Under the pieces are notes generated by a model that saw nothing but the letters and a program-made list of their open reading frames with translations, made no database searches and was not told where the DNA came from. DNA of 64,000 nt. Origin: an uncultured Flavobacteriaceae bacterium (lineage in GTDB: Bacteria > Bacteroidota > Bacteroidia > Flavobacteriales > Flavobacteriaceae). Within the stretch, counting starts at the first letter, position 1; each line of letters begins with the position of its first letter. Shown piece after piece: positions 19,010 to 29,338 of the stretch. The DNA lies in the NCBI GenBank assembly GCA_943787365.1, contig CALSMD010000001.1, forward strand, positions 434,001 to 498,000. The letters are read 5' to 3'. A program made the translations under genes and the position numbers.

Positions 19010-20037
19010 GATTTAAGGGATTTTTCTAGTGTATTGACAGTCTTTACAAGTTTTGGTAGGTTCTTGAAATGCACGTATGATTTATAGTAGTCTCTAAACG
19101 AAAATGCTGGAGATCCTTGCAAGACTTCGTTGTCTTTAATATTATGTCCGATGCCCGATTGTGCTTGGATTTTTACATTGTTTCCAATGACGATATGTCC
19201 TGCAACCCCCACTTGTCCACCAATTTGACAATTAGTGCCAATTTTGGCCGAACCTGCAATACCTGTTTGAGCAGCAATCACTGTGTTCTCTCCAATCACC
19301 ACATTATGTGCTACTTGAATATGATTGTCAAGTTTCACGCCTTTTTTTATGAGAGTCGATCCAAGCGTAGCACGGTCAATAGTCGTGGCAGCTCCGATAT
19401 CTACATGGTCTTCAATAATGACATTTCCAATTTGTGGTACTTTTTGATACGCGCCAGTTTCATCGGGGGAAAACCCAAATCCATCCGCTCCAATCACTGC
19501 CGCAGAATTGATGAAACAATGCGAACCAATCACACAATCAGAATAAATTTTAACACCCGAAAACAAGGTTGTATGAGATCCGATGGTGACATTATCTCCA
19601 ATAAATGTGTTTGGATAAATTTTTACGTGATCGCCTATGACTACATTTTCACCAATATGAGAAAACGCACCAATATAAATGCCTTCGCCATAAGAGGCTG
19701 AATCCGAAATAAATATAGGAGACTCAACCCCTACTTTATTGTTTTTTATATGGTTATAATACTCCAATAGTTTAGAAAATGAACTGTAAGCATTTTCAAC
19801 TTTGATGAGTGTAGTTTCTATTTTCTGTTCAGAAACGAAGTCCTGACCAACGATGGCTATTGAGGCCTGAGTCGTATATATATAAGGAGTGTATTTTGGA
19901 TTTGCTAAAAAAGTAAGAGAGCCTTCAGCTGCTTCTTCAATTTTGGAAAGTGTATGGACTTCAACATCCGGGTTTCCAATAATTTCTCCGTTTAATATCT
20001 CTGCTATTTGTTTGGCTGTAAATTTCATTACTTGCAA
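19006..20037 (-). CDS. lpxD: UDP-3-O-(3-hydroxyacyl)glucosamine N-acyltransferase LpxD
   Basis: MKFTAKQIAEILNGEIIGNPDVEV; VIGADGFGF; IDRATLGST; QVAHNVVIGENT. Confidence 0.97.
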   Translation of the reverse strand: MQVMKFTAKQIAEILNGEIIGNPDVEVHTLSKIEEAAEGSLTFLANPKYTPYIYTTQASIAIVGQDFVSEQKIETTLIKVENAYSSFSKLLEYYNHIKNNKVGVESPIFISDSASYGEGIYIGAFSHIGENVVIGDHVKIYPNTFIGDNVTIGSHTTLFSGVKIYSDCVIGSHCFINSAAVIGADGFGFSPDETGAYQKVPQIGNVIIEDHVDIGAATTIDRATLGSTLIKKGVKLDNHIQVAHNVVIGENTVIAAQTGIAGSAKIGTNCQIGGQVGVAGHIVIGNNVKIQAQSGIGHNIKDNEVLQGSPAFSFRDYYKSYVHFKNLPKLVKTVNTLEKSLKS

Positions 20038-20052
20038 AAGTAAAAAAAATTA

Positions 20053-21282
20053 TCAAAGAATATCCTTTGGGAAGCATATATAATGCTTTGTAACTGTTTT
20101 AGAGAGTACTTTAGAAGAGAGGTGGTCCGATGCTTTAATAATATCTTTAGTTTTTCCACTCTTATATAAAATCTTAAGCCCTCCCTGTTTTGGATTGTAA
20201 GCCAAATTTTCTACATATCCATTAAACACAAAATAAGAAGCTTCATGAGCATCCAAAGCATACTCTAACATGAGGTCTTGTTTAATGGATTCCACTTTTG
20301 AATCAGAAATGGGATTGTTTTTAAATTTTATTTTTAATAGGGTTCTGTTTAAAATCATTTCAGAAAGATGGCTCAACACAAAATCGTCATGGAATTGCCA
20401 CGATTTTAATGCCGACATGACATCATAATCATCCAATAATGAAAACTGATTCAACGTAGATGCCTCAAAATTAGTAGGATTGGTGCTGCTATTTAAAAAG
20501 AACCTTAAGGCGGAACTGGCTTCTAGCTTCACTCCTTTGTGGGTTAATTCCTTGGCTCGTTTCAAGATGCGTGTAATCATTTGTTCGGCAACCAAACTTG
20601 TTTTATGAAGATACACTTGCCAATACATCAAACGGCGCGCCGTTAAAAATTTCTCAATAGAATAAATCCCTTTTTCTTCAATGACCAATTCATCTTCTAC
20701 AACATTCATCATAGAAATCAAACGTTCACTGTTGATATTCCCTTCGGAAACACCTGTATAAAAACTATCTCTTTTAAGATAATCAGAACGGTCAATGTCC
20801 AATTGTCCAGAAATGAGTTGTCCAAAAAACTTACGACTATAATCTCCTTTAAACATCGAAATAGCGACATCAAGGGCGCCCTTAAATTCTACATTTAAAA
20901 TTTCCATAAATTTTAAAGAAATTGCTTCGTGACTGATGTTTTCTACAATACTGTGTTCCATTGCATGACTGAATGGCCCATGACCAATGTCATGCAACAA
21001 AATAGCAATATACAAGCCGTTTTCTTCCGCTTCAGAAATTTGAACGCCTTTAAATCTTAAAATACGAACTGCATTTTGCATGAGGTGTAAACAGCCCAAC
21101 GCATGATGAAATCGGGTGTGGTGTGCCCCTGGATACACCAAATAGGACAAGCCCATCTGAGAAATTCGTCGCAAACGCTGAAAATATTTATGCGCGATTA
21201 AATCGAAAATTAATGTGTTAGGGATTGTAATAAATCCATAAATTGGATCGTTAAATATTTTAAGCTTGTTGTTCGTATTCAA
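20053..21282 (-). CDS. HD-domain phosphohydrolase
   Basis: YPGAHHTRFHHALGCLHL...LLHDIGHGPFSHAMEH. Confidence 0.93.
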   Translation of the reverse strand: MNTNNKLKIFNDPIYGFITIPNTLIFDLIAHKYFQRLRRISQMGLSYLVYPGAHHTRFHHALGCLHLMQNAVRILRFKGVQISEAEENGLYIAILLHDIGHGPFSHAMEHSIVENISHEAISLKFMEILNVEFKGALDVAISMFKGDYSRKFFGQLISGQLDIDRSDYLKRDSFYTGVSEGNINSERLISMMNVVEDELVIEEKGIYSIEKFLTARRLMYWQVYLHKTSLVAEQMITRILKRAKELTHKGVKLEASSALRFFLNSSTNPTNFEASTLNQFSLLDDYDVMSALKSWQFHDDFVLSHLSEMILNRTLLKIKFKNNPISDSKVESIKQDLMLEYALDAHEASYFVFNGYVENLAYNPKQGGLKILYKSGKTKDIIKASDHLSSKVLSKTVTKHYICFPKDIL

Positions 21283-21389
21283 ACTTTATAGTGTTAAATT
21301 TACATTCTGAAACTTTCTTTGAAAAGTTTTACGATGTAAAAATACTAAAATGAAAGGACTTCTATTCTTAACTAAAAAAAATATAACAG

Positions 21390-22940
21390 ATGGGTAACAT
21401 TAATATTTTATGGGTCGATGATGAAATTGAGTTTTTAAAGTCTCATATCATATTTTTAGAACAAAGAAATTATTCCGTAACACCCTGTCAAAGTGGTACA
21501 GAAGCGCTTACACTTATCAAAGAAAATGATTTTGATATTGTGTTTTTAGACGAGAATATGCCCGGGCTGTCTGGTTTAGAAACCTTATCGGAACTCAAAG
21601 AAATTAAAGCAACACTTCCGGTGGTGATGATTACAAAAAGTGAGGAAGAGTATATTATGGAAGATGCGATTGGAAATAAAATCGCCGACTATCTCATTAA
21701 GCCCGTCAACCCGAATCAAATTCTTTTATCACTTAAAAAAAACCTAGACCACAACCGATTAGTTTCTGAAAAAACATCTTCTAATTACTTGCAAGAATTT
21801 CGTAAAATCTCTATGAATTTGAATGAAATTAATTCATTTGAAGAATGGGAACAACTCTATAAAAAATTAGTGTTTTGGGAATTGGAATTAGAATCGTCTA
21901 ACGATGCCACGATGAGTGAAATATTAGACGCTCAAAAAATGGAAGCTAACCAACAATTTGGCCGCTTTATTGAGAAGTTTTATCCCGATTGGTTTGAGGA
22001 TCACCAAGCGCCCGTCATGTCCCATACCCTCTTTAAAAATAAAATTGCAGACGAGCTTAGCAACACTCAACCCAACTTGCTAATTGTGATTGACAATTTA
22101 AGATATGACCAATGGAAAATACTGGAACCTACAGTAAACACCCACTATAAAACACAAGAAGAAAGTTTATATTACAGCATTCTACCAACAGCGACTCAGT
22201 ACGCTAGAAATGCAATATTCTCAGGGTTAATGCCCAGTGAAATGGAAAAATTATATCCGCAGTATTGGAGAAATGATAACGATGAAGGGGGTAAAAATTT
22301 ATTTGAAGCGGAGTTTTTAGAAGCGCAATTAAAACGCTTAGGGCTTTCGCATTTAAAACATGAATACATTAAAATCACGAATTTAAGAGCAGGAAAAAAA
22401 CTATCTGAAACCTTTAAAACAAAAGCGCAGAACGATTTAACCGTCTTAGTATATAATTTTGTAGATATGTTGTCGCATGCAAAAACCGAAATGGAAGTTT
22501 TGAAAGAACTTGCTTCCAACGATAAAGGCTACAGATCGCTTACCAAAAGTTGGTTTCAAAACTCACCTTTGCTTGAGATTATCAAAGAAGCCAAAGAGCT
22601 TAATTTTAAACTCATTATCACGACGGACCACGGAACCATCAACGTGAAAAATCCTTCTAAAGTCGTTGGAAATAAAGACACCAGTCTAAATTTACGTTAC
22701 AAAACAGGACGAAGCATCTCCTATGAAGAAAAAGATGTGTTGGCAGTAAAAGACCCTAAATCGATTCACCTCCCTTCTGCGGCGATGAATAGCACCTTTA
22801 TTTTTGCAAAGGACAATTTGTTTTTTGCCTATCCAAATAATTACAATTATTATGTGAATTACTTTAGAAACACCTATCAACACGGTGGGATTTCTTTAGA
22901 AGAAGTCATCATTCCTTTTGTGGTTTTAAATCCTCGATAA
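21390..22940 (+). CDS. porX: PorX-like response regulator with PglZ/alkaline phosphatase-fold domain
   Basis: N-terminal receiver (WVDDEIEFLKSH, FLDENMPGLSGLE, MITKSEEE) plus PglZ-type domain (LIVIDNLRYDQW, TDHGTI). Confidence 0.92.
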   Translation: MGNINILWVDDEIEFLKSHIIFLEQRNYSVTPCQSGTEALTLIKENDFDIVFLDENMPGLSGLETLSELKEIKATLPVVMITKSEEEYIMEDAIGNKIADYLIKPVNPNQILLSLKKNLDHNRLVSEKTSSNYLQEFRKISMNLNEINSFEEWEQLYKKLVFWELELESSNDATMSEILDAQKMEANQQFGRFIEKFYPDWFEDHQAPVMSHTLFKNKIADELSNTQPNLLIVIDNLRYDQWKILEPTVNTHYKTQEESLYYSILPTATQYARNAIFSGLMPSEMEKLYPQYWRNDNDEGGKNLFEAEFLEAQLKRLGLSHLKHEYIKITNLRAGKKLSETFKTKAQNDLTVLVYNFVDMLSHAKTEMEVLKELASNDKGYRSLTKSWFQNSPLLEIIKEAKELNFKLIITTDHGTINVKNPSKVVGNKDTSLNLRYKTGRSISYEEKDVLAVKDPKSIHLPSAAMNSTFIFAKDNLFFAYPNNYNYYVNYFRNTYQHGGISLEEVIIPFVVLNPR

Positions 22941-22941
22941 T

Positions 22942-23385
22942 ATGGCTAAAGAAATTCATTTCAATCTCGAAGAACTATCAGAAGTTGCACAAACCATCCT
23001 TAAAAATGTACAGTCTAAAACACTGTTGTTTTATGGGGAAATGGGCACAGGAAAAACAACGCTCATTAGCGCAATTGTTAAAGCAATGGGTGGCACCGAC
23101 GCCGCTTCCAGTCCCACCTTTTCTATTGTGAATGAGTATAAGGTTACAGAAGATACTGTGTATCATTTTGATTTTTATAGACTCAAAAACCAATATGAAG
23201 CATTGGACATGGGAATTGAAGATTATTTTTGTTCTGGTTCATGGAACTTTATCGAATGGCCAGAAAAGATTGTAAATTTATTTCCTGAAAACGTGACTGT
23301 TTTAGAATTGTCTCTTGCAGAAGATGGCGGTAGAACTCTTAAACTATCAGAAAAAAAACTTTCTGAAGGATGGTCAAAAAAATAA
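22942..23385 (+). CDS. tsaE: tRNA t6A biosynthesis ATPase TsaE
   Basis: LLFYGEMGTGKTTLISAI, SSPTFSIVNEY, FDFYRL. Confidence 0.95.
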   Translation: MAKEIHFNLEELSEVAQTILKNVQSKTLLFYGEMGTGKTTLISAIVKAMGGTDAASSPTFSIVNEYKVTEDTVYHFDFYRLKNQYEALDMGIEDYFCSGSWNFIEWPEKIVNLFPENVTVLELSLAEDGGRTLKLSEKKLSEGWSKK

Positions 23386-23415
23386 TTGTAAATTAGATTC
23401 TTTATACCAAAGGCT

Positions 23416-24615
23416 ATGCATCAACCAACTTCCCCCTTTACAAGAGAACAATTGCTTCCAAAAGAAGAAACTTTAGAGATTACTAAAGAAAAAGGCGCCT
23501 TGTTTATTGGCATCCCAAAAGAAATATCTTTTCAAGAAAAAAGAGTGTGCCTCACGCCTGATGCCGTTTCTGCACTGACAAGCAATGGACATCGTATATT
23601 GATTGAATCTGGGGCTGGAGACAATGCTAGTTTTGAAGATCATGAATACAGCGAGGCCGGTGCTGAAATATCTAAGGACAGAGCAAAAGTATTTGCCTGC
23701 CCCATTATTCTTAAAGTTGAGCCCCCAACTCTAGAAGAAATCGCGCTTTTAAATCCAAAAGCACTTTTAATTTCTGCACTACAATTAAAAATGCAGCATA
23801 AAGAATATTTTAAGAAACTCGCCGAAAAACAGGTGACGGCACTGGGTTTTGAATTTATAAAAGACCAAGAAGGAGCGTTTACTGCGGTACGCCAACTGAG
23901 TGAAATTGCAGGCTCTGCCTCTATTTTAATTGCGTCCGAAATTATGTCCATTACCAATGAAGGCAACGGCCTGATGTTTGGAAACATCAGTGGGGTGCCT
24001 CCAACAGAAGTGGTCATTGTTGGTGCTGGAACGGTTGGTGAATTCGCAGCACGTGCTGCCATTGGATTGGGTGCAAACGTAAGAGTTTTTGATAATTCGA
24101 TCAGCAAACTTCGCGTCTTACAAGCGAATATTGGTCGGACGATTTATACTTCGACGATGCAACCTAAAAACCTTCAAAAAGCATTGATGCGTTGTGATGT
24201 TGCTATTGGAGCGGCAAAAGGAAATAACAGAGCACCTATTTTGGTGAGTGAAGCATTGGTAGAACAAATGAAGTCAGGATCTGTGATTATAGACGTGAGT
24301 ATCGATATGGGCGGCTGTTTTGAGACCAGTGAAGTCACTTCTCATGACAAACCAACTTTTGTAAAACACGATGTGATACATTATTGTGTGCCTAATATTC
24401 CGGCGCGTTATGCACGAACTTCCTCAGTGTCAATCAGTAATATATTCACACCCTATCTTTTAAAAATAGCAGAAGATGGTGGCATAGAAAATTCATTAAG
24501 ATTTGACATGGGATTAAAAAATGGATTGTACTTTTACCACGGCATTTTAACGAATAAATCAGTAGCCGATTGGTTTGATTTAGAGTATAGCGATGCCAAC
24601 CTTTTAATCTTTTAA
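23416..24615 (+). CDS. ald: Alanine dehydrogenase
   Basis: IGIPKEISFQEKRVCLTPDAV; VVIVGAGTVGEFAARAAIGLGA; DVSIDMGGCFETS. Confidence 0.93.
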   Translation: MHQPTSPFTREQLLPKEETLEITKEKGALFIGIPKEISFQEKRVCLTPDAVSALTSNGHRILIESGAGDNASFEDHEYSEAGAEISKDRAKVFACPIILKVEPPTLEEIALLNPKALLISALQLKMQHKEYFKKLAEKQVTALGFEFIKDQEGAFTAVRQLSEIAGSASILIASEIMSITNEGNGLMFGNISGVPPTEVVIVGAGTVGEFAARAAIGLGANVRVFDNSISKLRVLQANIGRTIYTSTMQPKNLQKALMRCDVAIGAAKGNNRAPILVSEALVEQMKSGSVIIDVSIDMGGCFETSEVTSHDKPTFVKHDVIHYCVPNIPARYARTSSVSISNIFTPYLLKIAEDGGIENSLRFDMGLKNGLYFYHGILTNKSVADWFDLEYSDANLLIF

Positions 24616-24624
24616 TATTTTTAC

Positions 24625-24984
24625 ATGAAACTTGCTTACCGTTTTGTCTTTTACTTTGGGGGCTTCTCCATCGGATTGTTGTTTTTGATGTTTTTTTTAA
24701 GTGGAAAAAAAACAAGTTGTGCTTATGGTCCTGACGCACGAGTCTTAAAAAACATTCAAATTAAGAGTATTAAATATTCTGAATCGGTTCAAGAGCAACT
24801 CAATAACAATGTAATTGATACCTTAACCTTAAATTCCATATTTAAAGGGGCGGATATAAATTTCAGCAAAAGTGATACCAAATCAGTTCCCTGCAAAACC
24901 TACCGCGTAGTGGGAGATGACTATGAATTGGATGTTGAAAATTGCGAACGGGTGGCAACAATCAAAACACTTATAATCCGTTAG
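24625..24984 (+). CDS. Small membrane-anchored conserved hypothetical (DUF4258-like)
   Basis: N-terminal TM then CAYGPDARVLKNIQIKSIKYSE. Confidence 0.7.
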   Translation: MKLAYRFVFYFGGFSIGLLFLMFFLSGKKTSCAYGPDARVLKNIQIKSIKYSESVQEQLNNNVIDTLTLNSIFKGADINFSKSDTKSVPCKTYRVVGDDYELDVENCERVATIKTLIIR

Positions 24985-26147
24985 ACGTTTCGTCTTCGTT
25001 TTTCTTTTTTTATGAGGGAGAGTTCTCGACTTGTTTGTCCAGCAACCGACGTGTTTTCTTCAGCCCTTCTAATGAGATAAGGCATCACATCTTTTACGGG
25101 GCCAAAAGGGACGTATTTAGCGACGTTATAGCCTTGTTCTGCCAAGTTGTAGCTAATATGGTCACTCATTCCGTAAAGCTGTCCAAACCACACACGAGAG
25201 TCATTGTTAGAAATGTTAGAGGTTTCCATTAATTCAAGTGCTAAATGGGAACTTTCCTCGTTATGCGTTCCAATAAAAAGATGGATGGAATCCAGATTAG
25301 AAAGTATATGCGTAATTGTATCATTAAACAGGGCGTCCGTGATTTCTTTGGTATCGCATATAGGCGATTTATAACCCAACTCTTTAGCACGTTTGCGTTC
25401 CTTTTCCATATAAGCGCCCCGAACCACCTTAAATCCTAGTTTAAAATTATTTTGTTTGGCTTTGGCATGAATTTCTTTAAGATAGTCCAAACGGTCCCAA
25501 CGGTAGGTTTGCAATGTGCTGTAAACGATCAAAGTATCCGTGTTGTAGGTTTGCATCAATTCTAAAATCAAATCATCTACTACATCTTGAATCCAGCTTT
25601 CTTCTGCATCAATAAGGATTTTCACATTATTCAATTTTCCTGAAGCACATACTTTTTCAAAGCGATTTTTGATGCGATTCCACTCGTCATTTTCAGAGAG
25701 TGATAAGGTTTTCTTTTCACTTATTTTCTGATATAGATCAAAACTTCCGAATGCACTCGGCTTGAATACAGCGATAGGCAAGGCTTCTTTGTCTTTAGAA
25801 AATTCAATAAGGTTTAAAATGGTTTCAAGAGCTAAATCAAATTGACTCTCCACCCCTTTTCCTTCAACGGAGTAATCTAAAACACTGTACACTTTACTGG
25901 CATACATTTTATCTATTGTTGGCACGCAATCTTGTTCATTGACCCCACCACAAAAATGGTCAAAGACAGTAGAGCGAATCAAACCTTCAACAGGAAGATG
26001 TGCTTTGAGTGCAAAGTTAGTGGCAGCAGTCCCAATACGAACAAGCGGTTCGATCGAAATCATTTTAAACAAAAAATAAGCGCGTTCCAATTCTGAATCT
26101 GATTTTAGATGAAACGCTATTTTTGTGTTATTAAAATCAACAGCCAT
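24981..26147 (-). CDS. Proline dehydrogenase
   Basis: Flavobacterial ProDH: KVVRGAYMEKERKRA, GTHNEESS, GQLYGMSD. Confidence 0.93.
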   Translation of the reverse strand: MAVDFNNTKIAFHLKSDSELERAYFLFKMISIEPLVRIGTAATNFALKAHLPVEGLIRSTVFDHFCGGVNEQDCVPTIDKMYASKVYSVLDYSVEGKGVESQFDLALETILNLIEFSKDKEALPIAVFKPSAFGSFDLYQKISEKKTLSLSENDEWNRIKNRFEKVCASGKLNNVKILIDAEESWIQDVVDDLILELMQTYNTDTLIVYSTLQTYRWDRLDYLKEIHAKAKQNNFKLGFKVVRGAYMEKERKRAKELGYKSPICDTKEITDALFNDTITHILSNLDSIHLFIGTHNEESSHLALELMETSNISNNDSRVWFGQLYGMSDHISYNLAEQGYNVAKYVPFGPVKDVMPYLIRRAEENTSVAGQTSRELSLIKKEKRRRNV

Positions 26148-26247
26148 AATAATTGCTTTTAGTTTCTCACAAATATATTTAATAGTAATTATAATATTTA
26201 TAAATTTCTACTTAATTTCACGCTTTAATATTTTGACCACCTAATTC

Positions 26248-27315
26248 ATGAAATCCATACCATCCACATCGTATTCAATTCATTTTAATGAAACATGTTA
26301 CAAAGAATTAAATTCCTATTTAGAAACTTCAAATTTTTCTAAAATATTCATCTTGGTGGATACGAATACGCACACCCATTGTTTGCCAAAATTTTTATCA
26401 AACATTGATATTGATATGACCTTAGAAATCATTGAAATGGAAGCGGGAGAAATCCATAAAACGTTGGATACTTGCACTCAAATTTGGCACAGTCTCTCTG
26501 ATTTGGACGGCGATCGAAAATCATTGATCATCAATTTGGGAGGTGGCGTTGTCACCGATTTAGGTGGATTTGTAGCATCCACATTTAAACGTGGTGTCAG
26601 TTTTATAAATGTGCCTACTTCACTCCTATCCATGGTAGATGCTTCTGTTGGAGGAAAAACAGGAGTGGACTTAGGGACGATTAAAAACCAGATTGGAGTT
26701 ATTAATTTTAGTGACATGGTCCTTGTAGATGTTTCCTTTTTAGAAACACTTCCTGCGGAAGAAATGCGCTCTGGACTTGCTGAAATGTTAAAACATGGAT
26801 TGATCAAAGATGCAGATTACTGGAACCGTTTGTGCGATTTAAAAGCATTAAATATTTCGGACTTAGAAGGCTTGATTCATGAATCTATCATTATAAAAAA
26901 TGAAGTGGTGAAGCGAGATCCAAATGAACAACGCGAGCGAAAACAATTAAATTTCGGTCACACTTTGGGGCATGCGATTGAATCCTATTGTTTGGACAAT
27001 GACAACCTTCAAACTTTACTGCACGGCGAAGCTATTGCCGCAGGAATGATTATGGAAGGCTATTTATCGATGAAGACTTGCGGACTCTCAGAAGAAGATC
27101 TCACGCAAATAAAAAATACGTTTAAAACGATTTACGGTACTGTAGTACTTTCTGAAAACGACAAAAGCTCAATAATTGAGCTTTTGAAGTATGATAAAAA
27201 GAATTCTCACGGGCAAGTTAAATATGCACTGTTAGAATCTATTGGAATTTGTAAGGTTGATGTCATTGTTGAGGATCAGTTAATCGATGAAGCCTTTTCG
27301 TATTACGCTTCATAA
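26248..27315 (+). CDS. aroB: 3-dehydroquinate synthase
   Basis: NLGGGVVTDLGGFVASTFKRGV, PTSLLSMVDASVGGKTGVD, LNFGHTLGHAIE. Confidence 0.97.
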   Translation: MKSIPSTSYSIHFNETCYKELNSYLETSNFSKIFILVDTNTHTHCLPKFLSNIDIDMTLEIIEMEAGEIHKTLDTCTQIWHSLSDLDGDRKSLIINLGGGVVTDLGGFVASTFKRGVSFINVPTSLLSMVDASVGGKTGVDLGTIKNQIGVINFSDMVLVDVSFLETLPAEEMRSGLAEMLKHGLIKDADYWNRLCDLKALNISDLEGLIHESIIIKNEVVKRDPNEQRERKQLNFGHTLGHAIESYCLDNDNLQTLLHGEAIAAGMIMEGYLSMKTCGLSEEDLTQIKNTFKTIYGTVVLSENDKSSIIELLKYDKKNSHGQVKYALLESIGICKVDVIVEDQLIDEAFSYYAS

Positions 27316-27321
27316 ACCCAT

Positions 27322-27822
27322 TTAATCACTCAAATCATTAAAAATAGAATGCATCAAACGCTTTTTGTCGTTGATACTTTCTTCTAGTGAAATCATTGTT
27401 TCTGTTCTGTAAACTCCTTCTATTTCATCTAACTTAAAGATGATTTCCTTTGCATGTGTTGTGCTTTTTGCACGAATTTTACAGAAGATATTAAATTTTC
27501 CTGTAGTGATATGAGCAACCGTTACATGTGGAATTTCATAAATACGCTCTAAAACAAATTTTGTTTGAGAAGTATTCTGCAGAAAAACACCTACATAAGC
27601 AATAAAAGAATACCCTAATTTTTGATAATCTAAGGTTAAAGAAGAACCTTTAATTATTTTAGCATCCTCCATCTTTTTTACTCTTACATGTACTGTACCT
27701 GCAGAAATTAATAATTTTTTTGCGATATCAGTGAACGGAACTCTTGTATTGTCAATCAACATATCTAATATTTGGTGATCGATTTCGTCTAATTTTACTT
27801 TAGCCAATTTATTTATTTTCAT
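27322..27822 (-). CDS. Lrp/AsnC-family transcriptional regulator
   Basis: KLDEIDHQILDMLIDNTRVPFTDIAKKL HTH and RAM domain. Confidence 0.92.
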   Translation of the reverse strand: MKINKLAKVKLDEIDHQILDMLIDNTRVPFTDIAKKLLISAGTVHVRVKKMEDAKIIKGSSLTLDYQKLGYSFIAYVGVFLQNTSQTKFVLERIYEIPHVTVAHITTGKFNIFCKIRAKSTTHAKEIIFKLDEIEGVYRTETMISLEESINDKKRLMHSIFNDLSD

Positions 27823-27880
27823 GATGGTTAATATTCAAGATAAATGCAAATTTACTAAATTTTAAACAAAAAAAGAAAGC

Positions 27881-29047
27881 TTATGTTAAATTATTGTTAC
27901 CAAACAATGATATCTTCGTTAAATCTATAGTAATGAAATCGATTTCGTGACCTTCTGACAACACCTCAAAATCAGGATGCGACACTTGTTTGAAGTCTGC
28001 ATCTATATCTAAATGTCCTTGTTTTTCATTCAAATTTCCCACAAAAACGACTTTTGGCTTAAACGTAACTACGCCAGAAGCTAACAATTCTGTATAGTGT
28101 ATGCCTATATCGTTAAATAGTTCTGGAGTTGATGGATTGAGCACTACATTTCTAACGATGACATCGTAAAACAACTTATCATTTTCTGGGATCTCAAAAT
28201 AGGGCTTGTAATGATCGCCTGATACAGTATTGTTTGCAACATAGTCTAAAGCACTTATGAGGGCTAAGGCCATGTATTTTCGTGTTTCTTCCCTGTTGTA
28301 GTCCTTTGGGAAATGACCCGCTTCAAACAGAAGGGTGGGCGTTCCATGACTCTGAAAATAATCTCCTACACAGTTGTCATTAAACCCATCGTCGTAACGT
28401 CCAATTTGATTGGGTAGGTACGGTTGTAAAGCCTGATTCATGATGTGTATAATTTCCATCGATTTCTGACGGGTAGCTGTTAAAGAGCGTTCTTCATTTT
28501 CAGAGGGTGACAGGAAGCTAAGTACAGCAGAGTTGTGTGTGTTTCCTGCACTAAAAATCGTACGTTGACCATGCATATTGAAACAAAAATGAGGTTTAAA
28601 GTCCTCATAAGCCGTTCTTAAAATTTTACTTTCAGACTGAGTCAACACCTTTGCGTCTCTATTTAAATCGATTTGATTGCCGTTTAAACGCGTATAGGCT
28701 TCTGCCCCATCTGGATTAAGGATTGGAATTATAAAAAGCGTACACGCCTCCAGAAGCGTTTTAGAATCGGGTAATTCAAAATAACTAAAGAGATCAAAAA
28801 GTGCTTTTGTGGTCGTGCTTTCGTTCCCGTGCATTTGCGACCATATCAAAATACGCTTAGAACCCGCCCCAATTTGAAGCCCATGAATTGACAATCCAGC
28901 TTCTGAAGTCCCTAAAATGGTTTGTCGAAATTGTTTCGGCAAAGATTTTAACAAGGGTTCAATATGTGAATTAGTGATATAACGGTTTCTTAAAGCTGTT
29001 GCTTTTAAGGAATTGTATTGCGATAAAAAGTAAGAGGAGTCTAGCAT
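27881..29047 (-). CDS. M14-family zinc carboxypeptidase
   Basis: WSQMHGNESTTTKAL, IIPILNPDGAEAYTRLNGNQIDLNRDA, FNMHGQRT. Confidence 0.92.
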   Translation of the reverse strand: MLDSSYFLSQYNSLKATALRNRYITNSHIEPLLKSLPKQFRQTILGTSEAGLSIHGLQIGAGSKRILIWSQMHGNESTTTKALFDLFSYFELPDSKTLLEACTLFIIPILNPDGAEAYTRLNGNQIDLNRDAKVLTQSESKILRTAYEDFKPHFCFNMHGQRTIFSAGNTHNSAVLSFLSPSENEERSLTATRQKSMEIIHIMNQALQPYLPNQIGRYDDGFNDNCVGDYFQSHGTPTLLFEAGHFPKDYNREETRKYMALALISALDYVANNTVSGDHYKPYFEIPENDKLFYDVIVRNVVLNPSTPELFNDIGIHYTELLASGVVTFKPKVVFVGNLNEKQGHLDIDADFKQVSHPDFEVLSEGHEIDFITIDLTKISLFGNNNLT

Positions 29048-29061
29048 GCGTATTTATAAGA

Positions 29062-29131
29062 TTACAAATGTAAACATTCTACCTTTTACATTTGTAAACA
29101 AAATAGATCGCTTTACTATTTACAAATGTAT
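29062..29131. promoter_or_regulatory. Cluster of three TTACA-NN-TGTAA palindromes upstream of the M14 gene
   Basis: TTACAAATGTAA (29062), TTACATTTGTAA (29086), TTACAAATGTAT (29120). Confidence 0.7.
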
Positions 29132-29298
29132 ACAAATCTTATACACGATTCAACAGTTTAGATACCCATCTGAAAGTGTATAATTGTATGTTTAATTAAT
29201 CTATTAATTATCAATGTATTACAGGCGCTTATTAAAGTTATGGTTTATTGTTTAATTAATCTATTTACACTGTTATTTGCATATAAGACACCAATGTG

Positions 29299-29335
29299 TT
29301 ACATTTGTAACCGCCTTATAATGCTACACATGTAA
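29299..29335. promoter_or_regulatory. Pair of TTACA-NN-TGTAA palindromes immediately upstream of the XRE regulator
   Basis: TTACATTTGTAA (29299) and CTACACATGTAA (29324), ending 3 bp before ATG at 29339. Confidence 0.7.
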
Positions 29336-29338
29336 ACA

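Noticed and set aside
19117-19701. 194-aa ORF antisense to lpxD
   Set aside because: A shadow frame created by the hexapeptide-repeat codon pattern of lpxD.
23640-24107. 155-aa ORF antisense to ald
   Set aside because: Antisense shadow of an NAD-binding domain.
24981-24984. 4-bp convergent overlap of the DUF4258-like gene and proline dehydrogenase
   Set aside because: Short convergent overlaps are common in compact genomes; similar ones occur at 30176 and 45860.
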